Shown: in pieces, positions 52,753-63,864 of the stretch
How positions within the stretch are numbered: position 1 is the first letter of the stretch
Layout: every line of letters begins with the position of its first letter
From: Rhodosorus marinus
Taxonomy: Eukaryota > Rhodophyta > Stylonematophyceae > Stylonematales > Stylonemataceae
Assembly (NCBI GenBank): GCA_029953675.1
Contig: JAMWBK010000001.1
Coordinates: 2,269,001 to 2,333,000, forward strand
Reading direction: 5' to 3'
Length of the DNA: 64,000 bases
The notes under the pieces: generated by a model
What the model saw: the letters and a program-made list of their open reading frames with translations, nothing else
Databases searched by the model: none
Told to the model about the DNA's origin: nothing
Translations under genes and position numbers: made by a program

Positions 52753-54952
52753 TCATCCTTCAGTCTTCTCGTCCGTGGCTCCGGCAGCACCCTTGGCCTC
52801 CTTCACATCGGCACTGCTATCCAATTTTGCTTTCTTTCTGGGTTGAACCGTTACAGCGTCTTGCCAGAGAGAGAGGGAACCTGAATAAGTTCGTCTTATT
52901 TGGTACACAGTAAGCTCTTCGAACTGATACCTTTCGACTCTTCAGCGGCTTGGGCACCAAAACCAACACCTGATACAGCACCGTTTGTGGCCTTCTCGAT
53001 GGCGTCCGAAAAGGCTTTGACTTCCTCCTGCATTTCGTCTCTTAGGGAAGTCTCCCCTTCGGCGTCCTCGAGCCGATTTTCCTGCGTTTTGTCAACGCAA
53101 AAGCCTACTTCAACGATCTCGAAGAAAAACGTTCCTCATCTCCAGCTTGAAGCATGAGGCGGGATAGCATGAAGTTGATTGAGATTTGCAGATCACCTCT
53201 TTTGCTTTGCCAATTCGTCGATCGAAAAGCTGAATCGCGAGATTGAGCGAGTCGATCGCCTTGAGCGGGTCTATCCTTCTCAATGCTAGGTATCTACTGT
53301 GATGAAGGCCGCCTATGGCTCTTGATTCTTGGCTTTCGATCTGTGGTACAAGAACACGAAGTTCGTTCTCTGAGAACACGAGCTTGCTATCCAGAGGGCT
53401 GTACTAGACAAACGCATACCTTCAACCTCACGTCAATGGCGGCTTGATAATCCTTCGCAGCTAGTTCAAAGTCATCATTTTCCATGCTGAAGTCGCCAAG
53501 TGTCTCCAGCACATCCGCAAGCCTATGGTCCTTGCGCTCCGATAAGCTGTCGAAGATTACTCGAGCATTCTCCAGCTGTTCCCATGCCAGCTCAAAGCTC
53601 ACTTGAGCATCACCATCTTGCGCGTCCTCCCCACCTTCACCTTCTTCTCCGCCTTCACCTTCTTCTCCGCCTTCACCTGCCTCCTCGTCTTCGGCTTCCT
53701 CCTCACCAGCCTCCTCATCCTCTAGTCTGTCTTCCCCCTCCGCGTCCGCTTTCGATGCCACAGCTTCCTTCTTTTCACCTTGCTCAGCAGCATCCTTAGC
53801 TTCAATCTATCCAAAGAGTCCTCATCGCACAAGAGAAAAGGCGAAAGTCAGTAACTCCGTTCGGGCCAAAGTACGACCGCTAATGTTCCACGGGCAGACT
53901 GCCTGTGAAATCATAAGCCAATGCTGGCTAAAAGCCAAAGCCAATGTTCCACAGTGCAATCGGCCTGTGAAATCATAATCCACTGCTGGCCAAAATCCAA
54001 AGCCAATGTTCCAAGGGCAGTCCGCCTATTAAATCACAATCCAATGCTGGCCAAGAACCAAAGCCAATGTTCCAAAGGGCAATCGGCCTATGAAACCGAA
54101 ATCTAACTCTGGCCAAAAACCAAAGCCAATGTTCCAAGGGCAATCGGCAGGTGAAATCATAATCCAACGCAGGCCAAAGTACGAGAGCCAATGTTGCAGC
54201 AATAATCAAGCTTGTTTTGTGGCCAACCAAACAAAAACCCAATGTTACGCAAAGAAAAGTTGGCTAGTGGAGTCAACAGTTCAATTCTGGCCAGCGACTG
54301 AACGCCAATGTTGCAAAGAACATCAGCCGGTGGATTGTCGCCAGATGATTTTTCTCCATTTCACGCCTTTGTGACGAAGCCAGGGTTCGTCTTCTTCGTC
54401 AAGAGCTCTGAGGTGACAGAGCACGCGTGCTAGACCTCTGACAAAGAGGCAGGACGGACGGCGGGGAACACAGTTCCTAGGCCAGATCCGGTGGCATGAA
54501 ATGGTATGCCCTTCTAAAACATGGGAAACCAGAGTGTTGCTTGAGTAGTTCTTACCGATTTCAAAACTTCTGGTCCGAGCAAGGCGTCTTCTGTTTCCTG
54601 TTCCCGAAGGGTTTGTAGTAGAGCCTTTCCATAGGATAGGAGGAGCTCTGCATAAGATGAGCTCGCCTGTTTAAGTAAAAAACCAAATGCAAGTACGTAA
54701 GGCATGGGTTGGTCATTGGAAAACGGGATTAGAGACGCGGACTCGATCGCTTGGGCTTGTAAGGAGCCAGAGCGGTGACCCGCCTACCATAATCGACTCT
54801 GGAAAACTTTCACTTGTCTCCTTCAAAGCAGATTCTAGGAGATCAACCGCTTTCTCGGTCTCCGATCCTTCCCTAAGCAATCCCTCCGCCTCCTCATACT
54901 GATCAACCAGCTTCCTGCCAAGCTTCGCTCGCATCTCCTCATAATCGGCCAT
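52753..54952 (-). CDS. NASP-type histone chaperone (SHNi-TPR)
   Basis: Six exons: 54952-54788, 54666-54556, 53806-53420, 53340-53197, 53081-52909 and 52837-52753 (354 residues). ATG 54952 opens MADYEEMRAKLG. TPR helices follow: AEGLLREGSETEKAVDLLESALKE, then SSSYAELLLSYGKALL. An acidic insert comes next (about 110-160, Glu/Gly repeats GEGGEE). ELAWEQLENARVIF then leads to the SHNi core ADVLETLGDFSMENDDFELAAKDYQAAID, IGGLHHSRYLA and PLKAIDSLNLAIQLFDRRI. A basic tail KKAKLDSS closes it, as in NASP/Hif1/Sim3. The acidic interruption of TPR2 is a NASP hallmark. These chaperones hold H3-H4 (and linker histone) before deposition. The last junction is the least certain. Intron 2 carries a minisatellite. 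Confidence 0.8.
53878..54332. repeat. ~61-bp minisatellite inside NASP intron 2
   Basis: About eight units, each beginning AAAGCCAATGTTCCA and containing TGTGAAATCATAATCCA and GCTGGCCAAAA. Units start near 53,880, 53,939, 54,001, 54,063, 54,124, 54,187, 54,238 and 54,301. The last three are increasingly diverged. The array fills more than half of the 749-base intron (54,555-53,807), by far the longest intron in the window. Confidence 0.88.
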
Positions 54953-55703
54953 ACCGAAAACTAGACTCGCCGCTTCCGCCAAATCCAATCACTCCGGCTA
55001 AAAGGTCCTTAGGAACGTCCACGAACCATTCAAACACTCTTCCAGAATTTAACCGGAACATCGATCTACAATGCCCTCCCACCCTTTTCAAACCCTACTG
55101 AGATTCAGTTCATATCTTCAACGTTTGTCAAGAGGCACCAAAACCGACCGCAGTTTAGATGCTTTTTTGTACAGCCCGAGAGTATTTCAAAGTGGATAGT
55201 TGTAGGTTCGAATCCGGCGATTAACTATAGGCATAGTCTGTCGATCTGAAGACCTCAAAAAACAGACTCAGCTCTAATTAGCACTACGGCTAACTAGAAT
55301 TGGAGAAACGGACACGGCGACGCAATAGCATCCCCCCGTGGGTGTACAAGGAGCAGAGTGATGAATGCTGACGGCGAAGGGGTGGCAGCCTCCGAGCCAT
55401 ATTCCTGAGGTCTGATAGCGTCGAGTGCTGATCATTTTTGGTATCGTCTAGAGCAGATCAATGCCTGCGGAGCATCCGAAGATCGGTTGCCACTGTTGCT
55501 CCGGTTGTTGGCACGACCATGCCAGGAACTGAGGACTCTGGTTCCTCACACGCCCGCCGGTGAAATGGAAGCGTTCTGGTGAATGATGGCGCGTCCTTCC
55601 CTGGCTTTCTCAAGCCAAGGAATTCGCTACCAACTGAATCGCGAGCATATCTCGTAACTTTTTTTCTGTTCAAAATTTACGCATGTGAGGGAAACCTTGA
55701 CAT
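54953..55703. other. Intergenic region between NASP and WAPL
   Basis: No gene. A box-B-like GGTTCGAATCC at about 55,206 is not part of a foldable tRNA (see rejected items). Small hairpins include AGTCTG/CAGACT (about 55,234-55,267) and AGGAAC/GTTCCT (about 55,525-55,547). Confidence 0.4.
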
Positions 55704-57567
55704 TCATGATACTTTCGCGCTGTACTTGCTTTGTAGACTGCTTTCTGCTCTCTCACAAATTTTCGCCATTCCCTCAGTTAGGATCTTATTGTCACTTAGG
55801 AATCCTCGAAACTCCTGGACAACCTCGGCGTTGGCTTTCCTGCTGGGGATGTTGAGTTGCTGGTACAGCTCTGGTTGGTTTCCGTAGACTAAACCAAGCA
55901 GGATGGCGCCATATCCAGCCGCGGGCCCGCCCTTGATCATACTCCTTAGTACCATCTTCATGTCCTCGATTGAGAATTCCACCTTCGAGTAGAAGTTGAG
56001 GCTGACGAGAAGACCTAGAGCGAGAGTCTGGGACAGACCGGAGCAATGGTTCAGCGGGTTGTTCCAGGCCTTCTGTCTTGAGACTGCAACTAGACTCACA
56101 ATCACGTCTTGTTGAAACCGTTGGTCGAGCAGACGTATACAAGCTTGAGCTGTGCCCAATCTCGTGAACGTAGCGGAGGGCTTGGGTCGGCCGTGGGTGA
56201 TGTTCATCGTGATCCGAAGTAGCCATTCCAGGTCGTCCTCGTCAGTTGTCGGACAACTCGTCAACTCTATGAACATCCGAGCAATGTCTTTAGACTCCTT
56301 TGCCGCCTGTCATTCAAGCAAAAAAAAGCAGAGGGCATCAGTTGGATATCCAAAGTAAGGGGGATTCCTGTGCTCTGGAGGGCGAGTATGGAGACCTCTT
56401 CCTGGGCAGGGACGTGAAGCGTACACCAGTGGAACAGATTCAGAGGGGAGGTCTCTGAAAGGTTGTTCAGAATTGCCCTCGTTCCACCTTGAGCATGAAA
56501 AGCCGCCCTACGTGACAAGCTGTCCTTGAGTTCGAAGGCGACTACGTGGTGGAAGATGTGCTCCACGGACTTGGCAGCGGGGCAGGAGCCTGGACAAGCA
56601 CCATAGGTGACGTTTAGAACGCGGACTGAAAGTGACTGAAGGAGGCTTTTCACGCACCGGTCGATCGTCTGCAGGTTTCAAGCAGCGATGCGGTCTCTGG
56701 GAGGAGCGTCCGGGGCGACAAGGACAAGGAGGACACCGAACGGTCAACCAGCGTAGTCCAAGTCGGTTCCGGGATCTGCATCGGGAGGTTGGTCCCATCC
56801 ACGCTGGCTCTCAGAACGCAGGCGGCTGCCGCTGGTAGTCCGCAGTCCTCACGATTGTCGAGTTTGAGAGACAGACTTAACAGCGTTTGGAAAGCCGCTT
56901 CACGCGAAATGCTCTCGATTTCAAACTGCAGACCAACGAGGGACTCGCAGATTACCTTCATGAGTTCTTGAAAATCGTTTCTGGACAGGCTGTCGGAACC
57001 TGGACTGACGCAGAATGCCTCCAGTCAGAGAAAAAAAGGAAACTCTCCACAGTTGGTGCTTTTTGCTACCTGACTTGACTACGTCGACCGCCTCCTCAAA
57101 CTCCTGGATGTAGAGTTTCCTCGCTGCAGAAGGCCGCTTGGGTTTTTGTCGACTTCCGTTTCGGCAAGTGAAGCTAGGAATTAGCTTTCTTGCTCATTGT
57201 TTGCCGTGAACTGAGAAGCGAACGCTCACCCTGCTGCTTTGACAAGTGGGGGTTCTGGTTGCTGAATTGCGTTCGATGCCACTGACGTTAGTGGAAGATT
57301 TCCCGTTACGACCTGAACTGAGATCTTATTTGCGCACAGGATACCACCGAACTGCGAAAGATCGAGGTCCAACTCAGCGGCATGCAAGGGATAGTTTTGT
57401 CCCAATGCTCGATCGAACTCCAGACTGGCTTCGTAGTCCAGTCGATCTGGACGTGACAACAAAAAAACAAGCTCTTAAGAAGAAAAAAAGCAACGCCCAG
57501 GAGGTTTGACGGTAGAACCCTTACGAGGTACAAATTTGCGCTTTCCATAGGTGACGCCAGCTGCCAT
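55704..57567 (-). CDS. WAPL-like cohesin release factor
   Basis: Six exons: 57567-57525, 57446-57230, 57173-57070, 56999-56737, 56668-56396 and 56306-55704 (500 residues, phases 1, 2, 1, 0 and 0). It begins MAAGVTYGKRKFVP, like the conserved T-Y-G-[RK]-[RK] or F-G-x-T-Y-S-R-K start of plant and animal WAPL. After a variable stretch, ARKLYIQEFEEAVDVVKSG enters the helical-repeat domain: FQTLLSLSLKLDNREDCGLPAAAACVLRASV, then CVKSLLQSLSVRVLNVTYGA, RRAAFHAQGGTRAIL and EWLLRITMNITHGRP. GYGAILLGLVYGNQPEL comes close to the end. WAPL opens the cohesin ring together with Pds5. It is much shorter than plant (about 850-930) or human (about 1190) proteins, mainly from the N-terminal half. Similarity is weak and pattern-based. 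Confidence 0.55.
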
Positions 57568-59399
57568 GCTCTCCACTTAGCGTCACAGCGGTCAGAAGTG
57601 TTAGCAGGCCCCAGGCGGCAACAGAGGAAATGCAACCCCGGTCCCTAAAGCATCGATCAAGGAGCTCCGCTCTTAGAATTTCTGGCTGTGCACCTCAGAC
57701 GGAGGCAAACATCCAAAAAGTCTCCTACTCTCGCATTGAAAAATTCACGCGCTCCCCAAAGCCCTCCACCAGTGTTGTCCATGAGACACAGTTAACCCAA
57801 TGCTCGTTGCCCATCCAAACATCGCTCTCAGACACAACATATTTTTTTTGAAAAACCAATGAGAACGAATGCCCTACCGGATTTTCTTCAAAAACCAATT
57901 AAATTATTTCCCGCGATATTGTTTTCACAATAAAAAGAAAAAACAACAGTATAAGTATAAATTATATTGCAATTCATATATTTTATACCAATCATGTAGG
58001 ATTTCGAGGGTAGTATTTTAGAAATAAATCGAACGACAGCTGTCGATTCCGAGTGTAGGTTAGGATAGTGTTGTGATGGATGTGGTCTGACAGCTTGGAT
58101 GCTCATGATGAGAGACTTGAGGAAGGATCTGCACGATATGTTCTCAAGGAGAAGACGTACTGCCCTGTGAGATCATGAAAATCAGATCATTTGTGGTTTT
58201 TTGGGGGTGGTCGATCTCTCCCGTGGGAGACAAGCTTTTGAGCAGGAGGGGCATATTGGGGTGAGCAAGACTTGCATGGAGTGGGCGTACTCAACAGTGA
58301 AGTTCCGCGGATACCTGAACGGGAGCAGTTGGATATGGTTTGGTCATCTGACGGAACGAAACCCCTGGACAGGGGGTCTAAGTGAGTTTAGAGCGAACAT
58401 AGAGTAGTGGTATTGCGGTGCGGTAGGTAGCTGCCGAATGAAGGCTACGGAACCCAACGCGAGTCACCGCTTCGAGCAACCAGGCACAGCCTGCGGAAGC
58501 GTTCAACCTCAATCGGGTTCACCGGTGAATCTAAGAGGATAAGCGTTTCACATCAGCCTCCAAATTGACGGGTACTACGTCACCTTGAGCGGACGTGAAA
58601 CGGATACTCCTCATCCAGGGAAAAGACATCGTCCTACATCAGCCACTGATGGGTAACTCTAAACGAGTCCTTACGTAAAACTCGATCCCCCATACCACGT
58701 ATTACATCAGCCTCCGTTTGATGGTTGACTCCAGTAAGAGCGTTTCACGTCAGGCACTCGTTTTCCATCTCTCCGTGTTGACAGCAAACGTCTATACCTC
58801 GGAAACAAAAAAACGAGAAAAAAAAGAAAAACATGAACATGCTAGACGTCCTCATCCATCACCCTCCGTTTGATGGGTGACTCCAGAAAGAGCGTTTCAT
58901 GTCAGTCACCCGTTTTCCATCTCCCCACGTGCATAGGCAAACGCCTATATACCTCAGAAACAAAAACGAGAAAAAACAACAACATATGAACATGCTAGAC
59001 GTCGTCATACATCACCCTCCGTGTGACACTAGAAGGTCGTCTTACGTCTTTCCGTGTTGAGAGCAAACGCCTTTACCTCCTCTAAGGCAACTCTGCGTCA
59101 TGCATCAGCTTCCATTGACAGATGACTCCAGATTGACTTTCATGTTTCACATCAAACACAAGCGTTTTACATCGTCAAGGGTTGTAAAACACAGAAACGC
59201 AAAAGCCTTCATGGGGCACCAGAATCGAGGTTTGGGGAAAAATGACCGTTTCTTGGTTGCTTTGAGGGGTTATAAATCTCACCAGCAGCATGGATGGGTT
59301 GGGGGGGGGGGAAGCACTCTGATTAGAGTCGCCGACTTGTGAAGACGTAGACTTTTTAAACAAGAGCGCTTTCTGTAATTGGAATTTGGATAAAAAAGG
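57568..59399. other. Divergent intergenic region (WAPL / TRAPPC2)
   Basis: 57.86-58.0 kb is AT-rich. 58,200-58,410 has an unsupported plus-strand frame. 58.54-59.14 kb is the 152-bp repeat array. G10 tract at about 59,301 lies about 90 bases before the TRAPPC2 ATG. Confidence 0.4.
58547..59135. repeat. ~152-bp tandem repeats upstream of TRAPPC2
   Basis: The best units start near 58,711, 58,863 and 59,016 (periods 152 and 153). Each carries CATCA.CCTCCGT.TGA, GACTCCAG.AAGAGCGTTTCA.GTCA, CCATCTC.CC, GCAAACG.CTATA..CCTC.GAAAC, ACATGAACATGCTAGACGTC and A-rich spacers. More diverged pieces lie at about 58,547-58,700 and 59,040-59,135. The array ends about 265 bases before the ATG of TRAPPC2, so it overlaps the likely promoter. 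Confidence 0.85.
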
Positions 59400-59888
59400 A
59401 TGACTGTTTTGATGATCATATCACCGAAGAACCGGCCAGTTTTTGAGGCCGTGATTCCTGCGAATTCGTTGAGTGAAAGGCAACTGATCCTCTCACAGCT
59501 AGCCATCTTCGCGGCTCTGGATATGGTGGATGAGGCCATGTGGAGCTCAAAAGACCTGTATTTGAAGGTGAGAGTACACATTTGTTTTTGTTTACATCTC
59601 ATTCAAGAAGTGGTTTGATTCTGATGATGAAAAAGGGGATTTGGGGGCTTGTTCTAGGTTGTGGATCGGTTCAATGATCAGAGTGTATCCGCATTCGTTA
59701 CTCCTGGAAACCATCGGTTCATGTTGCTTCATGATGCACGACAGGACGACGGATTGAAGGCCTTCTTCAACAAGCTGTATGAGTTCTTCATCAAGATCGC
59801 GCTGAACCCGTTCTACGATGATGAAGAACCCATTCGCTCCAAGGCGTTTAGTGACCGAGTTCGTCATCTTGCGCAGGAATATCTATAA
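59400..59888 (+). CDS. TRAPPC2: TRAPP complex subunit 2 (sedlin / Trs20)
   Basis: Two exons, 59400-59567 and 59658-59888, phase 0 (132 residues, close to the usual 140). A longin-fold protein: MTVLMIISPKNRPVFEAVIP, then LILSQLAIFAALDMVDEAMW, YLKVVDRFNDQSVSAFVTPGNHRFMLLHDARQDDGLKAFFNKLYEFFIKIALNPFYDDEEPIRSKAFSDRV. The F-V-T-x-G-x-x-[RK]-F-[IM]-x-L-H-D block is the hallmark and includes the aspartate altered in human spondyloepiphyseal dysplasia. It adapts the TRAPP Rab-GEF core at the ER-Golgi interface and Golgi. The splice exactly restores the conserved Y-L-K-x-V-D-[RK]-F-N. Confidence 0.95.
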
Positions 59889-62800
59889 AGTGTTCCTAGT
59901 GCGAGGAAGGAGCCCTCCTCATGGACGACAGCTTGCGCGGAGGACGGCGCACCTCCCCCCCACCCCTTTTTTTCACTTTAACAAAGTATCTGCGAGAGAG
60001 AACTGCCCGGACCTTTCCCTCAACTCAGCCGACAACTCACTGTGGAATCGCCACGAGGATGGTCTGACACCTCTGAGTGCAAGGCTTCAACCCAAGGGAA
60101 GTTAATTTATACTTCTGCTGAAGGACCAGCAGAAGTTTGGGGAGTCTCGATTCGAGACCGCCTGATTTGCTGAAAACTAGCGACACCTCGGTTTTTGCTT
60201 CGTAACGTTCGAAGAAGCGGATCCAGCTGAAGCGGCACCAAAATTTTGAGGCATGAACGGGACATGTCCCAAGGCCTGACATGAGGCCAAGGATCGGCGA
60301 TAGACCCTTGAAGAGAGAAAGCCATGCGAGCACCAACACCAATGTCGACCACATAAAAGTAGGAGTCAGAATGCAAGTGGCATCTGAAAAGACCAATTCC
60401 GGTAGGGCATGGGTTCTCAATACACCTGCGACGGCAATGCACCCTGTACACAGCCGTAGCTTTTCGGGTTTCACAGAGCACGAAGCACGTTTTTTTGCTG
60501 GCTACGAATCTAGTGGTGTAGAAAAGAAATATACGGAACACCGCTTCAGGGACTTTTTAAAAACTAGCATTTCTAGGGTGCTTATCAACGGAAGACAACA
60601 AAACGAAACACTGGACTGGAGAGAGAGAGAGAGACAGAGAGCGAGAGATCCTGGAGCGGGTGCTCTGGCATCTGCCTCTCTTGAATATACTGATGACTGG
60701 CATGTAATAAAACTGTTGCCGGAACCAACCGTCAACCCCACCACCCCCCTTTCGGACAAGTCAGAGAAAGGCTATTGGAGGGGGAAAAAAACCATCTAAT
60801 GGCTCCTCGCTGGAGATGAGGGTCTAGTTGGCAACTTCAATTGGGTGTGAAGCCTTGGAACGCAAAGCTAGAAAACTGATGAAAACATTCTTCTTTGAGA
60901 AGCGAATTTGGACCCAGTTTGTGGCACCTCAGCTACTCCGATTGCTCGGCATTAGCAATCATTTTGTTTTTCATGCAAAGGCAGAGCTCTTTGGTGAGAA
61001 TTCCTCACACTGCACAAGCGCATTTTTCCTGGGGGCTTCGTTGAATGCGACAGACGATCGAGTTTCTCCAGCGATGAAAAAGCTCTTGATCGGCTTATAT
61101 GCTAGAACGAGCTCTTGCCACATCCACCCCCCTCCGCAACTCGGGAGTACTAGTCCTTCGTGCCGCTTTGTACGAGGACGAGATTCTCACTGATGGCACC
61201 ATGTGGTGCATCAGAGGCATCAAGCGAAAGGATGCGGATGCTCTACGATACTCTTGCTCCTGTCCAGCAGGGAACATTCAAAGGACTGTCGCGCAGGGCG
61301 ATTGAAGAGCTTCTGGTAAATATCAAAAAATGATTTTTCGGGTGATCGGATCGAGGCATGCCACTCCTGAACCCTTCTCACTCGACGAATTAGTGATCGG
61401 GACATGAATCCATCCAGCTCCATGAGTGATTGACGAATTCAAAGCTTGGAGAAAGTTGGGCGCTTCATCTTCGACGGCGAGAGACATGTGCTCCTTTTCG
61501 CTTTTTATTTATTATCTCTTTCGTCAGTAACCTCGAATAGCGAGGAAAGGCCACTGTCTCTCTCTCTCTCTCTCTCTCGCTCTCTCGCGTCTAAATACAG
61601 TCAACAAAATTTAGGGTATAGTACATCATCCCCACCATGGCCCACCCGCCAACCCTGCAAACACCGGGCGGGTGGTGTGAAACCTCATCCGATAAGTCAG
61701 TACAGGTTCAGAACAAAGAATGTAAGGAAATCTCTCAGGGGGAGGAGAAAGGTACACGACTGGGGATGTGCTAAATTGAGGCAAATACGAGGATGGGTTA
61801 AAACTATAACCCCTCACAAACCACAAGAGAAAATCCTTCAATCCTTTTAAAAATAAATTAGAGAACTTTTTCGATGCAAACATCGAGCAGGACAATGCAA
61901 TCTATTCCCCCTCTTACAAAGTTTGCTGAAAATTCTTTATTTTAGAACGACAGACTGTCGTCTAGGGGGAAGCGAATATAAAGTTTTTGGAAATTTTCGG
62001 TCCGGTTTTTTCTTCCTGTTTTTGTTCTTTCGTACAGCGAGGATGGCGGATATCCACATGACTTGACGACAGGTCTGTTTTCAGAAGGGGTTGTTGCCAA
62101 ACTAATTTTCCCACCTCTACAAGTATGTTTTCGAAAAAGTTTTACCCTGGGGCTGGCGGTAGGGTGTTAAAAACGATCGAAATATGATAAAGTGGAATTG
62201 ATTAACAAAATCGTCGTGAAATGTAGATCAGAAAATACTCGTTCTTTTTTGCAACCCCCCTCTACTTTTCTTACTAGAAAGAAGATGTTGAGATGGCTTC
62301 CCTTCCCCCTCCCCCCCCCCGCCCCCGCCTGCTCGAGCGCCCTAATGCCAAATGATTCCCCTTCTCCAGTTACTTCGAAACACAGCTCGAAAAAGTATGA
62401 ATATAGACTATTTGGCTGAGGTTAATACCCAGCCGGAGGTTACCAAAAAGAAAGAAAAAACAAATGCTCTTTGCTACATGAGGTTTTTAATGTCACGATG
62501 GGGTTCATGAAAACATCTCCAACATACTGATTCTTCCAGGTTAGAGAGAAGGGGTTTGAGAATAGACCGGGACTTCTCTCTTCTTCCAGGTTATAGAGAC
62601 GAGGGGGTTAGAGAAGAAACTAGACTTCTACTTGAGTACAAAAGTGATCATTTATCGTCCTTACAACAATGATCTCTCGCGACTGCAAAAAAACATGAAG
62701 TGTACAAATGCTTTTGCTTTTTTTATGGGTTGTCCTTCCCAACACATTCCTCATCAACAGATACAGTTAACTATCCCTCGCTTCCTCCTCCCCCCCCCCC

Positions 62801-63864
62801 TCCGCCCAAGCTTTGCACCCCACCTCATCACTTGCATATGGCAAATTTCGGCCCCATTGCATACGTCAACTGACATAAATACCGCCAAACCCCTTCAATC
62901 CTCACAGAAGAAGCATCCCTACGTTATCCATCTCTTCCCCCCAGTTAAAAGATAGAAGAAAAAATTGAAACCTTGACCGACCGGCGTTTCCTTTTCATGA
63001 CATAAAACTTAAACCATTTTCTTCAACACCTCCCCTCCCCATAAAAATGAATAAGCACAAGCAAATTTCAATATAGTTTGACCCCTCTGCCCAAATACCC
63101 GAAGTGGACAAAAACCAATCTTTCATTGATATTGAAAATTTGTTCGTTATCTAGATCACACAGTCCAAAGGGGTAGGGTATACTGTGAGATTTATGTACC
63201 GTAAGACTTGCACCCTCCCCCCCCATTTTTGAAGACTCTAAGTAAACTGTATCTGAAAAAGTACTGTTTAGAATTTACTTCTTTGAGTTCATTGATGCTC
63301 GACGCTTTTAACATGGATCTATTTAGACTAAAAAAACAAAGGCTGGTCGAATGTCAGCTGAGCTATTAGGCAAAATTTTTTTTTGGGTAATGCGTAATTT
63401 TTTTTTACGGAACAGGAGAAGGTGAAGTGGAGGAGACCCGCGGGGGCGGAGTAGAGGTGGATTAAGCTTGTTAGTGTATCGATGTGGATGGACATCCATT
63501 GTTGAGCAGAGGTAGGAGAGAACAGAGCTGTGTTGGGGTGGGGAAGAATGAGGGGACTTAAGGGAGATGACTGGATTGGGAGGTGTGGATTGATTTGTAT
63601 TAGAGTGGTGGTTGGGATTGGGGGGGGCGGGAGGAGGGGGATGTGCTTTTCTGGATTTTGGTGCTTCTGAAACGTGGGACATTGGGGATTCTTGTGGGTG
63701 GGCAAGTTCGTGTGTGTAGGATAAATAGGGATAGAGAAGCGGACAGCGGATGCGGAGAAGCAGATGTGGGGGATGTGGAAGTGGTGTTCAGGTATTGAGT
63801 GGTGTATTAGGCGACGGAATTGTGGAGAGTAGTGGGGTGGGGGAGGAGGGGGGACGGGGGGAGG
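59889..63864. other. Gene-poor region
   Basis: 60.1-60.5 kb has hairpins (listed). 60,828-61,310 has plus-strand frames, one with KRKDADALRYSCSCPAG (a C-x-C-P motif recalling SWIM zinc fingers), but no family is convincing. 61,556-61,580 is a TC repeat. 61.85-63.4 kb is AT-rich with C9-C10 tracts at about 62,312, 62,789 and 63,220. 63.4-63.86 kb is the G-rich 5' flank of the next gene, like that of the zinc-finger gene at 22.4 kb. Confidence 0.4.
60111..60158. repeat. Two adjacent perfect stem-loops
   Basis: ACTTCTGCTG (60111-60120), 6-base loop, CAGCAGAAGT (60127-60136). This is followed by GTCTCGA (60144-60150), 1-base loop, TCGAGAC (60152-60158). A perfect 12-base palindrome GGGACATGTCCC and a GGCCT/AGGCC stem lie further on at about 60,259-60,293. 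They begin about 220 bases past the TRAPPC2 stop. Confidence 0.85.

Noticed and set aside
53878-54332. CRISPR-like array
   Set aside because: The repeats are contiguous diverged 61-bp units without unique spacers and lie inside a eukaryotic intron.
55195-55240. Possible tRNA (GGTTCGAATCC box-B sequence)
   Set aside because: The T-stem has mismatches, no A box or D-arm lies at the right distance, and the 7 bases after the T-arm find no pairing partner upstream or downstream. I also checked a permuted arrangement.
56626-56657. A 32-base intron in the WAPL-like gene
   Set aside because: It is too short for the spliceosome. Moving the junction upstream (donor 56736, acceptor 56669) gives a normal 68-base intron and a better protein.
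60828-61305. Possible gene with a C-x-C-P (SWIM-like) motif
   Set aside because: The frames start at TTG or late ATGs, change frame, and carry only a fragment of the motif. Too weak to annotate as a gene or transposase relic.
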